64,000 nt of DNA, taken from assembly GCF_009729015.1 (NCBI RefSeq), contig NZ_CP045482.1:802001-866000 (forward strand). The letters run 5' to 3'. Shown in pieces: positions 63,447-64,000 of this stretch. A model generated the notes under the pieces. That model was not told the DNA's origin and made no database searches. It worked only from the letters and a program-made list of their open reading frames with translations. The stretch comes from Acidianus ambivalens. GTDB lineage: Archaea; Thermoproteota; Thermoprotei_A; Sulfolobales; Sulfolobaceae. The position numbers and the translations under genes were made by a program. Positions within the stretch are counted from its first letter, which is position 1, and each line of letters starts with the position of its first letter.

Positions 63447-63958
63447 TAAGGGGAATATTATTATCTATTGGAATTACTTTAATTTCTTTGTCACTGCTTT
63501 CTATAACATCACCGATATCTAATACGTTAGTAGTAACTAAACCGTATTGCATATCAATTCCTTCAACAGCAAAAGTTATTGCATCAATATACGAGAATTC
63601 AACTAACGTAACTGTTTACGTTAAGATAATTCATGGCAATTTTACTAAAATAATTAGACCGCCTTGTACTATCATGTTAACTCAGGGGAAATGGGTATTT
63701 GAAGTTTACAACGAAACTTACCCAAAAATTTCCTACCGAAGTATAAACGAAACAATAATAGAGAAGAATGTAACCATTATTATACAGAAAACAGTAAATT
63801 ATACAAATATAGTGACAACAAATAATGCAACATATCCTATTTATGTTAGACTATATATTAAATGTATGAAAATACTAAAATTTCAGGAGCTCTCTGAAAT
63901 ACTAGGTATAATTATGATTGTTTCGAGCGTCTTTTTGTATTTAAGAAAACGTTTTTAA
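63443..63958 (+). CDS. Small surface protein with membrane anchors at both ends, third gene of the ABC operon
   Basis: This 171-residue protein has an N-terminal signal/anchor (about 5-22), an ectodomain rich in N-x-S/T sites (NSTNVTVYV, NETIIEKNVTI, YTNIV) and a C-terminal helix followed by RKRF. It overlaps the permease gene (ATGA). It resembles, in build, the proteins at 94 and 30312. It may be an accessory subunit of the exporter. Confidence 0.7.
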   Translation: MIRGILLSIGITLISLSLLSITSPISNTLVVTKPYCISIPSTAKVIASIYENSTNVTVYVKIIHGNFTKIIRPPCTIMLTQGKWVFEVYNETYPKISYRSINETIIEKNVTIIIQKTVNYTNIVTTNNATYPIYVRLYIKCMKILKFQELSEILGIIMIVSSVFLYLRKRF

Positions 63959-63960
63959 CT

Positions 63961-64000
63961 ATGAATGGAATTTTTAATTATATGAGACTACTTAGATGGT
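63961..64000 (+). CDS. Possible start of a further gene (partial)
   Basis: A frame opens at 63961 (MNGIFNYMRLLRW), 2 nt after the preceding stop, and runs off the window end. It is probably the next gene of the same operon, but too little is present to assign. Confidence 0.3.
   Translation, partial: MNGIFNYMRLLRW

Overview
The window is AT-rich chromosomal DNA from a thermoacidophilic crenarchaeon of the order Sulfolobales. The evidence is a Sulfolobales-type 7Fe ferredoxin, NucS mismatch endonuclease, archaeal MtnA, PaREP1, HEPN/MNT and VapBC families, ISC19xx-like IS607 elements, and TATA boxes about 26 nt upstream of leaderless start codons. An Acidianus-like genus is plausible but cannot be proved from the sequence. 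No tRNA, rRNA or classical CRISPR array was seen.

Layout. 0-13 kb: secreted protein, nucS, an ABC exporter, a GH12 endoglucanase gene broken by one in-frame stop, a zinc-site-less ferredoxin, cbiZ, an HTH regulator, an AIM24-family protein, and a GNAT gene split by a 1.9 kb IS607 element. 13-26 kb: a frameshifted PaREP1 gene, an AAA/DUF4143 ATPase behind two 18-bp palindromes, an archaeo-eukaryotic primase-like (AEP) protein, VapBC, a membrane iron-sulfur protein, and an MFS gene split by a second IS607 element. 26-35 kb: MFS, ABC exporter, a radical-SAM-like protein that has lost its cysteine loop, a Cys-rich secreted protein, a frameshifted UPF0145 gene, mtnA and an orphan membrane pair. 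35-39.5 kb: a defence/toxin-antitoxin island with a DUF3800 gene preceded by two tandem structured repeats, a second AEP-like protein, HEPN/MNT modules, PaREP1 and a decayed VapBC. 39.6-50.4 kb: a BtuFCD/FecBCD-type importer and a minus-strand cobalamin operon (cbiG-E-[ATPase pseudogene]-XC-H-D-T-L-F). 50.5-64 kb: zinc-ribbon proteins, a formate-dehydrogenase-type molybdoenzyme, HepT/MntA, a YkgJ-family protein, two large divergent orphans, MFS, a frameshifted PaREP1 and an ABC exporter.

How the genes fit. The corrin-ring methylases, decarboxylase, mutase and chelatase are clustered next to a probable cobamide importer, and CbiZ (salvage remodelling) is encoded elsewhere, so the cell probably both makes and salvages cobamides. 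The accessory regions are full of broken genes. Two transposon insertions can be reversed on paper to give perfectly in-frame 147- and 405-codon proteins, and at least seven other genes carry a single frameshift or nonsense lesion.

The most interesting new candidate is at 35.48-35.57 kb. A 31-nt sequence occurs twice, 45 nt apart. Each copy contains an invariant 6-bp hairpin, and each is enclosed by a different but perfectly complementary 7-bp outer stem. The array lies just upstream of a DUF3800 (predicted RNase-H-fold) gene, an arrangement reminiscent of an RNA-plus-nuclease module.
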